Positions 25,615 to 34,846 of a DNA stretch of 64,000 bases are shown here, piece by piece (the first letter of the stretch is position 1; the number at the start of each line of letters is the position of its first letter). The position numbers were made by a program, and so were the translations under genes. This stretch comes from Sediminibacterium sp. (GTDB taxonomy: Bacteria; Bacteroidota; Bacteroidia; Chitinophagales; Chitinophagaceae): assembly GCF_019264485.1 (NCBI RefSeq), contig NZ_JAHVAA010000004.1:220100-284099 (forward strand), given 5' to 3'. The notes beneath the pieces were generated by a model. The model was not told where the DNA came from. It made no database searches and saw only the letters and a program-made list of their open reading frames with translations.

Positions 25615-26937
25615 ATGAAAAAATCATTTTTATATATCAGTGTGCTGACGCTCCTGCTTTCCAAAGCAAGCATTGCACAGGATGATGTTTATCCTGCAGC
25701 CAAGCAGTCTAAAAAAACAGCCATCACCAATGCCACGGTGCATGTGGGTAATGGTAATGTCATTGAAAACGGAACCATTGTTTTCGACAATGGAAAGATC
25801 ACCTATGCCGGTGCTGCTGCCGGCGCTCCTTCTGCCGAAACAACCATTGACGCAAAAGGAAAACATGTATACCCCGGTATTATTCTTCCGGCATCGAACC
25901 TGGGCTTACAGGAAATTTCGGGTGTGCGGGGAAGTACCGATGTAAATGAAATCGGCGAACTCAACCCCTCTGTACGTTCTATCGTAGCGTACAAAGCAGA
26001 GTCGATTGTTACGAATACCATTCGTGCCAATGGTATCTTGTTTGCACATGTGGCTCCCGGCGGTCAGTTAATTGCCGGTCAGTCATCTGTAGTACAGCTT
26101 GATGCCTGGAACTGGGAAGATGCGGCTTACAAAGCCGACAACGGCATGCATTTTTATATGCCCAGCCTGCTGGCCCGTCCGGGCGGCGGTCGTTTTGCAG
26201 CACTGCTTGCACTACTCGGTCCACAGCAATCGGCCGATCCTGTTAAAGCAGCGCTCGACAGAATTGAGGGAGTAAAAGCATTTTTCAGACAAGCAAAAGC
26301 TTACCACCAGAAAGATGCAGGCAAAGAAATCAACCTCAAGTTTGAAGCAACCAAAGCTTTGTTTGAGAAAAAACAAAAATTCTTTATCCATTGCTCACAG
26401 GTAAAACAAATGCTGATAGCAATAGATTTTGTAAAAGAATTTGGGTTTGATGTTGTGGTAGTAGGTGCCGGTGAAAGCTGGCAGATTGCCGACCTCCTCA
26501 AGCAAAACAATATCTCTGTTATCCTTACACAGGAACATAACCTGCCAACACTGGATGATGATGATGTGGATCAGCCCTACAAATCAGCCACTTTCTTGCA
26601 AAAAGCAGGTGTATTGTATTGTCTGAATGATGATGATCCGCAGAACCGTGGCCGTAACCTCGTATTCAATGCAGGTACAGCAGCGGCATATGGACTTGGA
26701 AAAGAAGAAGCCCTGAAAGCCATCACATCCAATGCTGCCAAAGTGTTGGGTATTGATGACAGAACAGGAACAATCGAAGTAGGTAAAGATGCGAATATCG
26801 TAATCAGTGAAGGTGATATTCTTGATATGAAGAGCAGTATTGTTACCAATGCCTTTATTCAGGGACGCTCCATTAGCTTACAAAGCAAACACACACAGTT
26901 GTTTGAACGCTATAAACACAAGTACGGTATCAAATAA
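25615..26937 (+). CDS. Amidohydrolase-family protein lacking the HxH metal motif
   Basis: 440-residue exported protein (signal peptide about 1-21, ending IAQ). It has the amidohydrolase frame: sandwich strand NATVHVGNGNVIENGTIVFDNGKI, C-terminal LKAITSNAAKVLGIDDRTGTIEVGKDANIVI. The usual PGxIDxHxH is replaced by YPGIILPASNLGL, so the first two metal ligands are missing. Later positions keep FIHCSQ and LNDDDP. It is probably a non-catalytic partner of the upstream 1019-residue enzyme, whose stop codon is 11 bp away. A perfect palindromic terminator follows. Confidence 0.87.
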   Translation: MKKSFLYISVLTLLLSKASIAQDDVYPAAKQSKKTAITNATVHVGNGNVIENGTIVFDNGKITYAGAAAGAPSAETTIDAKGKHVYPGIILPASNLGLQEISGVRGSTDVNEIGELNPSVRSIVAYKAESIVTNTIRANGILFAHVAPGGQLIAGQSSVVQLDAWNWEDAAYKADNGMHFYMPSLLARPGGGRFAALLALLGPQQSADPVKAALDRIEGVKAFFRQAKAYHQKDAGKEINLKFEATKALFEKKQKFFIHCSQVKQMLIAIDFVKEFGFDVVVVGAGESWQIADLLKQNNISVILTQEHNLPTLDDDDVDQPYKSATFLQKAGVLYCLNDDDPQNRGRNLVFNAGTAAAYGLGKEEALKAITSNAAKVLGIDDRTGTIEVGKDANIVISEGDILDMKSSIVTNAFIQGRSISLQSKHTQLFERYKHKYGIK

Positions 26938-26961
26938 GCAGACTCACTTGTTTTAATGTTT

Positions 26962-26990
26962 AAACCCCGACGATATCGTCGGGGTTTTTG
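26962..26990 (+). terminator. Intrinsic terminator of the amidohydrolase operon
   Basis: 26962-26987 is a perfect 26-nt palindrome (AAACCCCGACGAT and its complement), followed by further T residues. It starts 25 bp after the stop codon. Confidence 0.9.
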
Positions 26991-27178
26991 TTTTGTGCCC
27001 TTTCCTTATCTGGATATAAAATTCAGGGTCGGCTTAACAAAAGATTTACAGTAACATCCTTACTAATCACCACCCTTCTCATACAATTACCGCTCATCGT
27101 TCTTATGGGGTCCTTAACAGCCGTCAGTCTGTAACGTTTCTACTTTTACTACGTTTAGTTTCGTATAAACAATGATCC

Positions 27179-27199
27179 GGGGCCGTGCATGGCCCCTTT
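27179..27199 (+). promoter_or_regulatory. GC-rich leader hairpin before the DUF5916 gene
   Basis: GGGGCC (27179-27184) pairs with GGCCCC (27191-27196) across 6 nt, followed by TTTC, 33 bp before the ATG. It is terminator-like in a leader position, so attenuation is possible. Otherwise 26991-27178 shows nothing recognisable. Confidence 0.4.
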
Positions 27200-27231
27200 C
27201 AAGCCAAACAGATATACTATAAACTGACTGT

Positions 27232-29679
27232 ATGAGAACCTTATTAACAATTCTGAGCCTGTTAATATATACAACCACACTGCTTGCCCAGCAAGCGGAG
27301 AAAGTGGTGAAGAAAATTCCTGCTGTAAGAACTACGCAGAAGATTGTTATTGATGGTAACCTGAAAGATTCTGCCTGGTTACAAGCACCCGTAGCTACCG
27401 ATTTCATAGAATGGAGACCCACATTCGGCAATAAGGAGGATGATAAGAACAGAACCGAAATCCGTATTCTGTACGATAACAATGCCATCTATATAGCCGG
27501 CTATGCACACGAAGCGAGTCCGGACAGTATTACCAAAGAACTGGTAGGGCGCGATGTAGTGGGTGTGAACGATTTTGTGGGCGTCATCTTTGATACCTAT
27601 CATGATAAAATAAATGGCTTTGGTTATTATGTAACCGCATTAGGCGAACAGTTTGATGCAAAATATTCTTCCAATGGTGAAGACGGAAGCTGGAACAGCG
27701 TTTTTGAAAGCAATGCACAAATACAATCGGATGGCTGGACCTTTGAAATGAAAATACCTTATGGTGCCATTCGTTTCGGTAATACCAAAATACAGGATTG
27801 GGGTATTAATATTACCAGGAGAAGAAGCAAAAGTGGTAAGCAAATGATGTGGAGTCCGACAGACCCGGCCATCGGCGGTAATTTTTTGGCGCAGTTTGGT
27901 TTGTGGACCGGTGTGCAGGATATAAAACCACCGGTTCGTCTATCCTTCTCGCCATATCTTTCTACTTACGCCAACCATTTTCCCTATAACCAGGCGGGGG
28001 TAAAAAATACCACCACATCTATCAACGGCGGTATGGATGTAAAATATGGCATCAACCAGGCATTTACATTAGACATGACACTGGTGCCCGATTTTGGTCA
28101 GGTACAAAGCGATAATCAGGTATTGAACCTCACGCCATTTGAAGTACAGTTCAACGAAAACAGAACCTTCTTTACGGAAGGAACAGAATTGTTTGGAAAA
28201 GGAAACCTCTTTTACAGCAGACGTATCGGCGGCACACCCATACATCTTGGTAAAGTGCAGGGTCAATTACAGCCCGGTGAAACCGTTGGACAAAATCCGG
28301 TAGAAACCAGGTTGCTCAATGCAAGCAAAATAAGCGGAAGAACAAGTAAGGGTTTGGGTATTGGTTTCTTTAATGCGGTTACCAAAGCGCAGCATGCCAG
28401 CATAGAAGTGGGTGGAGAAGAAACCAGAAAGTTTGAAACCAATCCGCTTACCAATTACAATATTCTTGTGTTCGATCAGTCCTTAAAAAACAACTCAAGC
28501 GTATCGTTGATCAATACCAATGTTACCCGCAGCGGAACAGATTATGATGCCAATGTAACAGCGGCACTATGGGACATTTATGACAAGAAAAATACCTGGA
28601 ACGTAAATGGTCAGGTAGGTGTGAGTCAGTTAATTGGTTATGAAGCACCCGGAAAAACGCTCATGGGGTATAGTCATAACCTGGGTTTTGGAAAAACAAG
28701 CGGCCGTTTCAATTTTAATCTCTGGCAGGAGCTGGCCGATAATAAATACAACCATAACGATATGGGGTATTTTACCAATAACAACTATTTCAATAATGGA
28801 CTTTGGGTGGCGTATCGTTGGCTAAAGCCAAAAAAATGGTATAACCGTATTCAGGCAAATATGAATATCAGTTATTCCATGCGTTACAAACCAATGGACT
28901 ACCAGCGATTCAATTTTAATATCAATGCCAATACACAACTGAAAAATCTTTGGTGGGCCGGGTTCAATGTAAATATCAATCCGGAGCAGAACGATTTCTT
29001 TGAGCCCAGGGTAAACGGCAAAGTATTTAAACGTCCCGGTAGCTGGGCCACGGGCGTTTGGTTTGAAACCAATAATGCAAAAAAATATTCTGCAGTGTTT
29101 GAATTGTTTAACCGCACATTCAATCAGTATGGCAGCAACGGACAGGATATCTTTATCAGGCACAATTACCGTTTCAATAAAAAACTTACACTTTCTGTAA
29201 ATAGCTTTTTACAGTTCTTCCACAACAATCTTGGGTATGCCACGATGTACAGTCCCGACAGTATTATTTTTGCCTTACGCAAAAGAAATACAGTGGAGAA
29301 TGTATTTAATGTAAAATACAATTTCACCAATAAAATGGGACTTACTTTCCGTGCCAGACATTACTGGAGTAAAGTAGCCAATAAGGAATTTTATAAACTG
29401 CGTGATGATGGTTACCTGAATCATATAGCAGGTGGAATCAATAGAAATGTAGATTTCAATGTGAACTATTTCAATATCGACATGGTATACACCTGGCAGT
29501 TTGCACTGGGTAGTTTCATCAATGTGGTATGGAAAGACGCCATCAGCACTTTTAACCAGGACACCCGTACCACTTACTTCAAAAATTTTGGCAATACCCT
29601 CAGTTCCGATCAGCAAAACAGTATTTCCATCAGGATTATTTATTTCCTTGATTACCTGAACCTGAAGAAGAAAAGCTGA
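27232..29679 (+). CDS. DUF5916 outer-membrane-type protein with CBM9-like N-terminus
   Basis: 815 residues with a signal peptide (about 1-19). Residues about 33-210 form a CBM9-like beta-sandwich (KIVIDGNLKDSAWLQAPVATDF, RTEIRILYDNNAIYIAGYAHE, DGWTFEMKIPYGAIRFG), common at the N-terminus of DUF5916 proteins. The remainder alternates hydrophobic and polar residues, ends in aromatic-rich strands and resembles a large beta-barrel. No catalytic site is recognised. The family is widespread and uncharacterised in Bacteroidota. The stop codon abuts a 28-nt-arm hairpin (gap 1 nt), followed by polA. Confidence 0.85.
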   Translation: MRTLLTILSLLIYTTTLLAQQAEKVVKKIPAVRTTQKIVIDGNLKDSAWLQAPVATDFIEWRPTFGNKEDDKNRTEIRILYDNNAIYIAGYAHEASPDSITKELVGRDVVGVNDFVGVIFDTYHDKINGFGYYVTALGEQFDAKYSSNGEDGSWNSVFESNAQIQSDGWTFEMKIPYGAIRFGNTKIQDWGINITRRRSKSGKQMMWSPTDPAIGGNFLAQFGLWTGVQDIKPPVRLSFSPYLSTYANHFPYNQAGVKNTTTSINGGMDVKYGINQAFTLDMTLVPDFGQVQSDNQVLNLTPFEVQFNENRTFFTEGTELFGKGNLFYSRRIGGTPIHLGKVQGQLQPGETVGQNPVETRLLNASKISGRTSKGLGIGFFNAVTKAQHASIEVGGEETRKFETNPLTNYNILVFDQSLKNNSSVSLINTNVTRSGTDYDANVTAALWDIYDKKNTWNVNGQVGVSQLIGYEAPGKTLMGYSHNLGFGKTSGRFNFNLWQELADNKYNHNDMGYFTNNNYFNNGLWVAYRWLKPKKWYNRIQANMNISYSMRYKPMDYQRFNFNINANTQLKNLWWAGFNVNINPEQNDFFEPRVNGKVFKRPGSWATGVWFETNNAKKYSAVFELFNRTFNQYGSNGQDIFIRHNYRFNKKLTLSVNSFLQFFHNNLGYATMYSPDSIIFALRKRNTVENVFNVKYNFTNKMGLTFRARHYWSKVANKEFYKLRDDGYLNHIAGGINRNVDFNVNYFNIDMVYTWQFALGSFINVVWKDAISTFNQDTRTTYFKNFGNTLSSDQQNSISIRIIYFLDYLNLKKKS

Positions 29680-29680
29680 G

Positions 29681-29758
29681 TGGTGAGCAGCGAGTAGTCG
29701 GTAGTGAGAGGTATTGGTTTATTTTCTTTACTCACTACCGACTACTCACTACTCACTA
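29681..29758. repeat. Hairpin directly after the DUF5916 stop codon
   Basis: Arms 29681-29708 and 29731-29758 match at 25 of 28 positions with a 22-nt loop; the arms reiterate GAGTAGT, CGGTAGTGAG and similar words. It begins 1 nt after the stop codon and ends 18 nt before the polA start, so the polA promoter must overlap it or lie upstream. Confidence 0.8.
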
Positions 29759-29776
29759 TTTCCCTACCTTAGCTCT

Positions 29777-32626
29777 ATGGCTAAGAAACTATTTCTGCTG
29801 GATGCGCTTGCCCTTATTTATCGTGCTTATTATGCGCTGATCCGGAACCCGCGTATTACTTCAAAAGGAAGAAATACCAATGCACAGTTTGGTTTTACCA
29901 ATACTTTGTTTGATCTCATCAACAAAGAAAAACCAACCCATCTGGCAGTTTGTTTTGATACACATGCCCCTACTGAGCGTCATACCGACTTTACAGAATA
30001 CAAGGCCAACAGACAGGAAGCTCCTGAGGACCTGATTGATTCTATACCCGATATACAGCGCATCATACGCGCCTTTAATATTCCCGTGGTGGAGATGGAT
30101 GGTTATGAAGCCGATGATGTAATTGGTACCGTAGCCTGGCAGGCTGCAGACAAGGGCTATGAAGTGTATATGGTTACACCCGATAAAGATTATGGTCAGT
30201 TATTGATTCATCCCGGCGTATATATTTATAAACCTGCTTCTTTTGGTAATCCCTCAGAAATATTGGATGCCGCCAGGATCTGTGAGCGTTGGGACATACA
30301 GCGGGTACAACAGGTGGTAGATATGCTTGGTTTGATGGGCGACGCTGTAGATAATATTCCCGGCATACCGGGTGTGGGTGAGAAAACAGCGGCCAAATTG
30401 CTGAAAGAATATGATACACTCGAAAACGTACTGGCCAATGCCGATAAAATAAAAGGCGCATTAGGCGAGAAAGTAAGGAATGCGGTTGACCTCGCCATCA
30501 TGAGTAAAAAACTGGCTACTATTATTACCGATGTGCCTGTTGAGTTTCATGAAGAAGATTATCGTCTCAAAGAATGGAACAGGGAAGCGTTGACAGAAGT
30601 ATTTACCGAACTCGAATTTAAAACACTTGGTAAACGCATACTTGGCGACGACTTCAATGCTTTTCATGCAGCACCTCAGGGTGTTCAGACCGATTTGTTT
30701 GGTAATGCAGTAGAAACACCAAAAGCATCATCCAAATCAACAAAATCTGCAGAGCCGGTAACACCTGTGAGTGGTCCGGAAACAGAACAGGCTGGTTTGA
30801 TAGCAGAAAAAAACATCAACAATACAGTACATAAATATGAATTAATTCAGGGTGTCGATGCCATTCAACAGCTGGTATCAACACTGATGCAGCAAAGCGA
30901 AATTTGTTTTGATACAGAAACCACCGGCACCGATGCCAATAATGTAGAACTCGTTGGCCTAAGCTTTTCTTACAAAGCAGGTGAAGGCTATTATGTACCC
31001 TGCCCGCAGGATCAGGATGAAGTGAAAAAAATACTTGGGCAGTTCATACCACTTTTTGAAAAAGAAACGGTTACCTGGATTGGACAAAACATAAAATATG
31101 ATTTGCTGGTTTTAAAATGGTACTGTATTGAAATCAAGGGTCAATTATTCGATACCATGCTGGCGCATTACCTCATTGAGCCCGAGGGCAGAAGAAGCAT
31201 GGACCTGCTGAGTGCACAATTTTTGGGTTATGAGCCTGTACATATTGAAGAACTGATTGGTAAGAAAGGAAAGAACCAGGGAAGTATGCGCGATGTGGAA
31301 CTGGAAAAGATAAAAGAATATGCAGCCGAAGATGCCGATATAACTTTTCAGCTGAAACAGGTTTTTGTACCCCTGCTGAAAGAGAAAGAAGTGCAGCCTG
31401 TATTCGACAATGTTGAGAACCCACTGGTAAGAGTGTTAACCGACATGGAATTTGAAGGCGTAAAAATTGATGTTGACTTTTTAAAACAGTATAGTAAAGA
31501 ATTAGAAACAGAAGCCAAAAGATGCGAAGAAAGTGTGTATGCGCAGGCGGGTGTTCGTTTTAACCTGGCATCACCCAAACAATTGGGAGAAGTATTGTTT
31601 GAAAAATTACAACTCGATCCCAAAGCCAAAAAAACAAAAACGGGTCAGTATGCAACCGGTGAAGATGTGTTACTAAAACTGGCCAATCAACATAAAATTG
31701 TAGACGATATATTGGGTTTCCGCGAGTTAACCAAACTCAAATCAACCTATGTTGATGCATTGCCAGAAATGATTAACCCTAAAACAGGTCGTGTACATAC
31801 CAGCTATGCACAGGCTGTGGCGGTTACGGGCAGATTGAGCAGCAACAACCCCAACCTGCAGAATATTCCCATCAGAACGGCGAGGGGAAGAGAGATCAGG
31901 AAAGCCTTTGTACCGAGAGAAGAAGGCCGCGTATTGTTAAGTGCCGACTATTCACAAATTGAATTGCGTATTGTAGCAGCCATCAGCGGCGATCCGAATA
32001 TGTGTGAAGCATTCAGACAGCATAAAGACATTCATACCGCCACTGCTTCTAAAGTATACAACGTTCCGGAGAATGAAGTGACCAAAGAAATGCGCTATAA
32101 AGCCAAGAGCGTAAACTTTGGTATTATTTACGGGCAGGGGGCTTTTGGTTTGGCAGATAACCTGGGTATAAGCAGAACAGAGGCGAAAGAAATTATAGAT
32201 AATTATAAAAAAGAGTTTCCCAATATTCAGCGATACATGGATGAGCAGGTGAATTTCGCCAAAGAAAACGGTTATGTACAAACGCTTGCCGGAAGAAAAC
32301 GCTGGCTGAAAGACATCAACAGCAGCAACTTCACGGTGCGTGGTTATGCAGAACGAAATGCTATTAACTCACCCATTCAGGGAACGGCGGCTGATATGAT
32401 TAAACTGGCGATGATAAAAATTCACAACGAAATGAAAACCGCCAGCTGGCAATCGAAAATGATTTTACAGGTACACGATGAATTGGTTTTTGATGCGGTG
32501 CCTGGTGAAGTAGACAAACTGAAAGAGCTCATCATCCGCTGTATGACCACCGCTATGCCACTGCCCCACGAAGTACCCGTAGAAGCAGAAGTGGGCATGG
32601 GAGGCAATTGGCTCGAAGCGCATTGA
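29777..32626 (+). CDS. polA: DNA polymerase I
   Basis: 949 residues from the ATG at 29777 (MAKKLFLLDALALIYRAYYALI); an in-frame upstream start would translate the hairpin. All three domains are present: 5' nuclease (about 1-300, with DGYEADDVIGT and the helix-hairpin-helix IPGIPGVGEKTAAKLL), 3'-5' exonuclease with DTETTG, IGQNIKYDLLVL and AAEDADITF intact, and polymerase with motif A DYSQIELRI, motif B KSVNFGIIYGQ and motif C VHDEL. Proofreading is therefore probably active, unlike in Taq-like enzymes. A weak TACCTTAG box (29765-29772) precedes the start. A 24-nt-arm hairpin follows the stop codon. Confidence 0.98.
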   Translation: MAKKLFLLDALALIYRAYYALIRNPRITSKGRNTNAQFGFTNTLFDLINKEKPTHLAVCFDTHAPTERHTDFTEYKANRQEAPEDLIDSIPDIQRIIRAFNIPVVEMDGYEADDVIGTVAWQAADKGYEVYMVTPDKDYGQLLIHPGVYIYKPASFGNPSEILDAARICERWDIQRVQQVVDMLGLMGDAVDNIPGIPGVGEKTAAKLLKEYDTLENVLANADKIKGALGEKVRNAVDLAIMSKKLATIITDVPVEFHEEDYRLKEWNREALTEVFTELEFKTLGKRILGDDFNAFHAAPQGVQTDLFGNAVETPKASSKSTKSAEPVTPVSGPETEQAGLIAEKNINNTVHKYELIQGVDAIQQLVSTLMQQSEICFDTETTGTDANNVELVGLSFSYKAGEGYYVPCPQDQDEVKKILGQFIPLFEKETVTWIGQNIKYDLLVLKWYCIEIKGQLFDTMLAHYLIEPEGRRSMDLLSAQFLGYEPVHIEELIGKKGKNQGSMRDVELEKIKEYAAEDADITFQLKQVFVPLLKEKEVQPVFDNVENPLVRVLTDMEFEGVKIDVDFLKQYSKELETEAKRCEESVYAQAGVRFNLASPKQLGEVLFEKLQLDPKAKKTKTGQYATGEDVLLKLANQHKIVDDILGFRELTKLKSTYVDALPEMINPKTGRVHTSYAQAVAVTGRLSSNNPNLQNIPIRTARGREIRKAFVPREEGRVLLSADYSQIELRIVAAISGDPNMCEAFRQHKDIHTATASKVYNVPENEVTKEMRYKAKSVNFGIIYGQGAFGLADNLGISRTEAKEIIDNYKKEFPNIQRYMDEQVNFAKENGYVQTLAGRKRWLKDINSSNFTVRGYAERNAINSPIQGTAADMIKLAMIKIHNEMKTASWQSKMILQVHDELVFDAVPGEVDKLKELIIRCMTTAMPLPHEVPVEAEVGMGGNWLEAH

Positions 32627-32641
32627 GAACAGGGAAATAAC

Positions 32642-32697
32642 GAATAATGAATATCGAATATAGAAGTATCGATTTCTACATTCGATATTCATTATTC
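32642..32697. repeat. Hairpin at the polA 3' end, GAATATCG vocabulary
   Basis: Arms 32642-32665 and 32674-32697 match at 23 of 24 positions with an 8-nt loop; words are GAATAATGAATATCGAAT. It starts 15 nt after the polA stop codon. Single-arm relatives occur in the loop of the 9159-9241 hairpin and at 58577-58615. Confidence 0.8.
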
Positions 32698-32722
32698 ATC
32701 ATTCAATATTTAACCCCCTACC

Positions 32723-33190
32723 ATGAATCCTAACGAAGCAACCATACACAAATTTTACACCGCTTTTCAAAAGCTTGATTATGCAGCCATGCAATCCTGC
32801 TATCATCCCGAAGCGGTATTCAGTGATCCTGTTTTCGGCTTGCTGGATGTGCATGAAGTAAAAGCCATGTGGGAAATGCTTTGCAAAAGGGCTAAGGATT
32901 TTTCACTTACCTATGATAATATTCAGTTGCTCGATGATGAATATGCCACAACAGACTGGAAAGCGAATTATATTTTTTCGCAGACGGGCCGAAAAGTAGA
33001 GAACCAGATCAAAGCACATATGCGTTTTAAAGACGGACTGATTATTGAACATTCCGATGCCTTCTCCATTTACCGCTGGAGCAAACAGGCTTTCGGACTA
33101 ACCGGTTGGCTACTTGGCTGGTCTGGGTATTTTCATAAAAAACTGCAACTAAAAGCCAAAATCGGGTTAACGCGGTTTATGGAGCAGTAG
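32723..33190 (+). CDS. NTF2-like (SnoaL-type) protein
   Basis: 155-residue cytosolic protein with an NTF2/SnoaL-like cone fold: TIHKFYTAFQKLDYAAMQSCYHPEAVFSDPVFGLLD (about 7-42), the central helix VKAMWEMLCKRAKDFSLTYD, and strands TTDWKANYIF, VENQIKAHMRFKDGLIIEHSDAF. The C-terminus, WSKQAFGLTGWLLGWSGYF, is hydrophobic. Family members range from steroid isomerases to binding proteins. No catalytic assignment is possible. The start is the only ATG in range. The next gene is 114 bp away, past an orphan repeat arm. Confidence 0.82.
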   Translation: MNPNEATIHKFYTAFQKLDYAAMQSCYHPEAVFSDPVFGLLDVHEVKAMWEMLCKRAKDFSLTYDNIQLLDDEYATTDWKANYIFSQTGRKVENQIKAHMRFKDGLIIEHSDAFSIYRWSKQAFGLTGWLLGWSGYFHKKLQLKAKIGLTRFMEQ

Positions 33191-33192
33191 GT

Positions 33193-33224
33193 GGGAGACC
33201 GAAAGTCGGAAAGTCCGGAAGTCC
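33193..33224. repeat. Orphan arm of the AAGTCGG word family
   Basis: GGGAGACCGAAAGTCGGAAA (33193-33212), identical to 1100-1119, continues with AGTCCGGAAGTCC. No complementary arm is seen nearby, unlike the other copies. It starts 2 nt after a stop codon. Confidence 0.7.
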
Positions 33225-33304
33225 ACAGAATATTACCCATCGTTGACGGCTGATAATTATTCATTGCTCTTTATCTTTATACAGCACCATAAAGTCGACA
33301 GGCT

Positions 33305-34096
33305 ATGAACTGGAATGCATTCTTTCAAAACGCAGAGCTTATCGGCAGCAGGTATTTTTTACTGGCACTCATAGGCTTTCTTTTATTCTATGTGTTGTTC
33401 AGGAATAAATGGCTGTACAAAAAAATTCAGCAACGCTTTCCCCGAAACAAAGATTATAAAAGAGAGATTCTTTACTCCATCTTAACAATGCTTGTTTTTA
33501 GTCTTGTTTCTTCCGTTGTTTTCACACATTCATCCATCAGACCGCATACAACAATTTATAAAGAGATCGGAGAATATGGTTGGTTGTATTATTTCGCCGC
33601 TTTCCCGATCATGCTGTTTATGCACGACACATACTTCTACTTTATGCACCGGCTGATGCACCATAAAAAGATTTTCAACTTTGTTCATCTGGTACATCAC
33701 CAGTCAACAAACCCATCTCCCTGGGCCGCTTATTCCTTTCACCCGGTGGAAGCTTTTATTGAAATTGGTATCCTGTTTGTTTTTGTATTTACCATACCGA
33801 TGCATAAAACACATTTACTGATTTTCTTTCTGTTCATGATTGTGTACAATGTATATGGACATCTGGGTTATGAGCTCTACCCCAAAGGATTTAATAAAAA
33901 CTGGTTTGGTAAATGGATCAACACATCTATTAACCATAACCAGCACCATCAATACTTTAAAGGAAACTACGGACTGTATTTTCTTTTCTGGGACCGCATA
34001 CTCGGCACCATCCGCGAAGATTATGATACGCGTTTTGAGGAAGTGAAAACAAGACAACCGGATGAGATTAATGATGCCGGGATCAGAACAACATAG
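33305..34096 (+). CDS. Sterol desaturase / fatty acid hydroxylase family membrane protein
   Basis: 263 residues with about four transmembrane spans (residues about 18-35, 56-75, 98-110 and 155-180). The di-iron histidine boxes are complete: HDTYFYFMHRLMHH (about 105-118), HLVHH (about 126-130), and HNQHHQYFKGNYG near 218. Such enzymes hydroxylate or desaturate lipids or carotenoids at the membrane. The lipid substrate cannot be read from the sequence; Bacteroidota sphingolipids or hydroxy fatty acids are possible. It is not clearly in an operon. The next gene, a sigma factor, starts about 100 bp later. Confidence 0.88.
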   Translation: MNWNAFFQNAELIGSRYFLLALIGFLLFYVLFRNKWLYKKIQQRFPRNKDYKREILYSILTMLVFSLVSSVVFTHSSIRPHTTIYKEIGEYGWLYYFAAFPIMLFMHDTYFYFMHRLMHHKKIFNFVHLVHHQSTNPSPWAAYSFHPVEAFIEIGILFVFVFTIPMHKTHLLIFFLFMIVYNVYGHLGYELYPKGFNKNWFGKWINTSINHNQHHQYFKGNYGLYFLFWDRILGTIREDYDTRFEEVKTRQPDEINDAGIRTT

Positions 34097-34199
34097 TTTT
34101 CATGTATTAAAAGAATAACTATTTTTCTCATCTTTCTTAACAATCAGATAATCTCCACCATCCTTTTTCTGTCTCAAATTTACGGTCTCAAAACGAGTC

Positions 34200-34772
34200 A
34201 TGTCAGGGTACCGTAATACATCATCTTTATTGGTTAGTGTGGCTTCTGTGAAAGAGGGTACAGAAATGGCTTTTACAGCTTTATTCAATGAGTTTCACTC
34301 CAAGCTGTTTCGATTTTTTCAAAAAAGAGTGGGCGAACACTATGTAGCAGGAGAGTTAACACAACTTACTTTTATCAAGATCTGGCAAAGCCGTCATACA
34401 TTATCAACCGATCACGGTATGGACATTCAGTGCTTTACCATTGCCTCTTCCGTACTCATAGATCATATCAGGATGTGTATGGCAGATAAACGTTCGGGCC
34501 GTACAGAAGAACTCGAAACGGCTGGTACGGCAATGGTTCATGCGGATGGTAGTTTTGAAACCAGTAATTATATAGAAGTGGCTACCAGCCATCTCCCTCC
34601 CGTTCGAAAAAATATTTTTCTCCTCAAAGTGGTTCACGGCTATTCAAACAAAGAAGTAGCAGAAAGCCTTTTCATTTCAGTAAAAACAGTGGAAGACCAC
34701 TATTCAAAAGCCATCAGGCAACTCCGGTCAATTGCTACTGTTTCGCAATTTTTTCTTTTCATCAACGGGTAA
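34200..34772 (+). CDS. ECF RNA polymerase sigma factor
   Basis: 190-residue sigma-70 family ECF factor. Region 2 is AFTALFNEFHSKLFRFFQKRVGEHYVAGELTQLTFIKIWQSR (about 24-65) and region 4 is LPPVRKNIFLLKVVHGYSNKEVAESLFISVKTVEDHYSKAIRQLR (about 132-176). Start ATG 34200 leaves a normal N-terminus. It is followed after 74 bp by a FecR-type anti-sigma gene and then SusC/SusD and phosphoesterase genes. This is the classic Bacteroidota trans-envelope regulatory set, in which ligand at SusC signals through FecR to release the sigma factor for its own locus. Confidence 0.93.
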   Translation: MSGYRNTSSLLVSVASVKEGTEMAFTALFNEFHSKLFRFFQKRVGEHYVAGELTQLTFIKIWQSRHTLSTDHGMDIQCFTIASSVLIDHIRMCMADKRSGRTEELETAGTAMVHADGSFETSNYIEVATSHLPPVRKNIFLLKVVHGYSNKEVAESLFISVKTVEDHYSKAIRQLRSIATVSQFFLFING

Positions 34773-34846
34773 TTGTTACCAAATTATTACCAGCAGGGGT
34801 AAACAGTATTGTTTTACGTATTAGTTAATAGCAGCGTTTATTTTTT

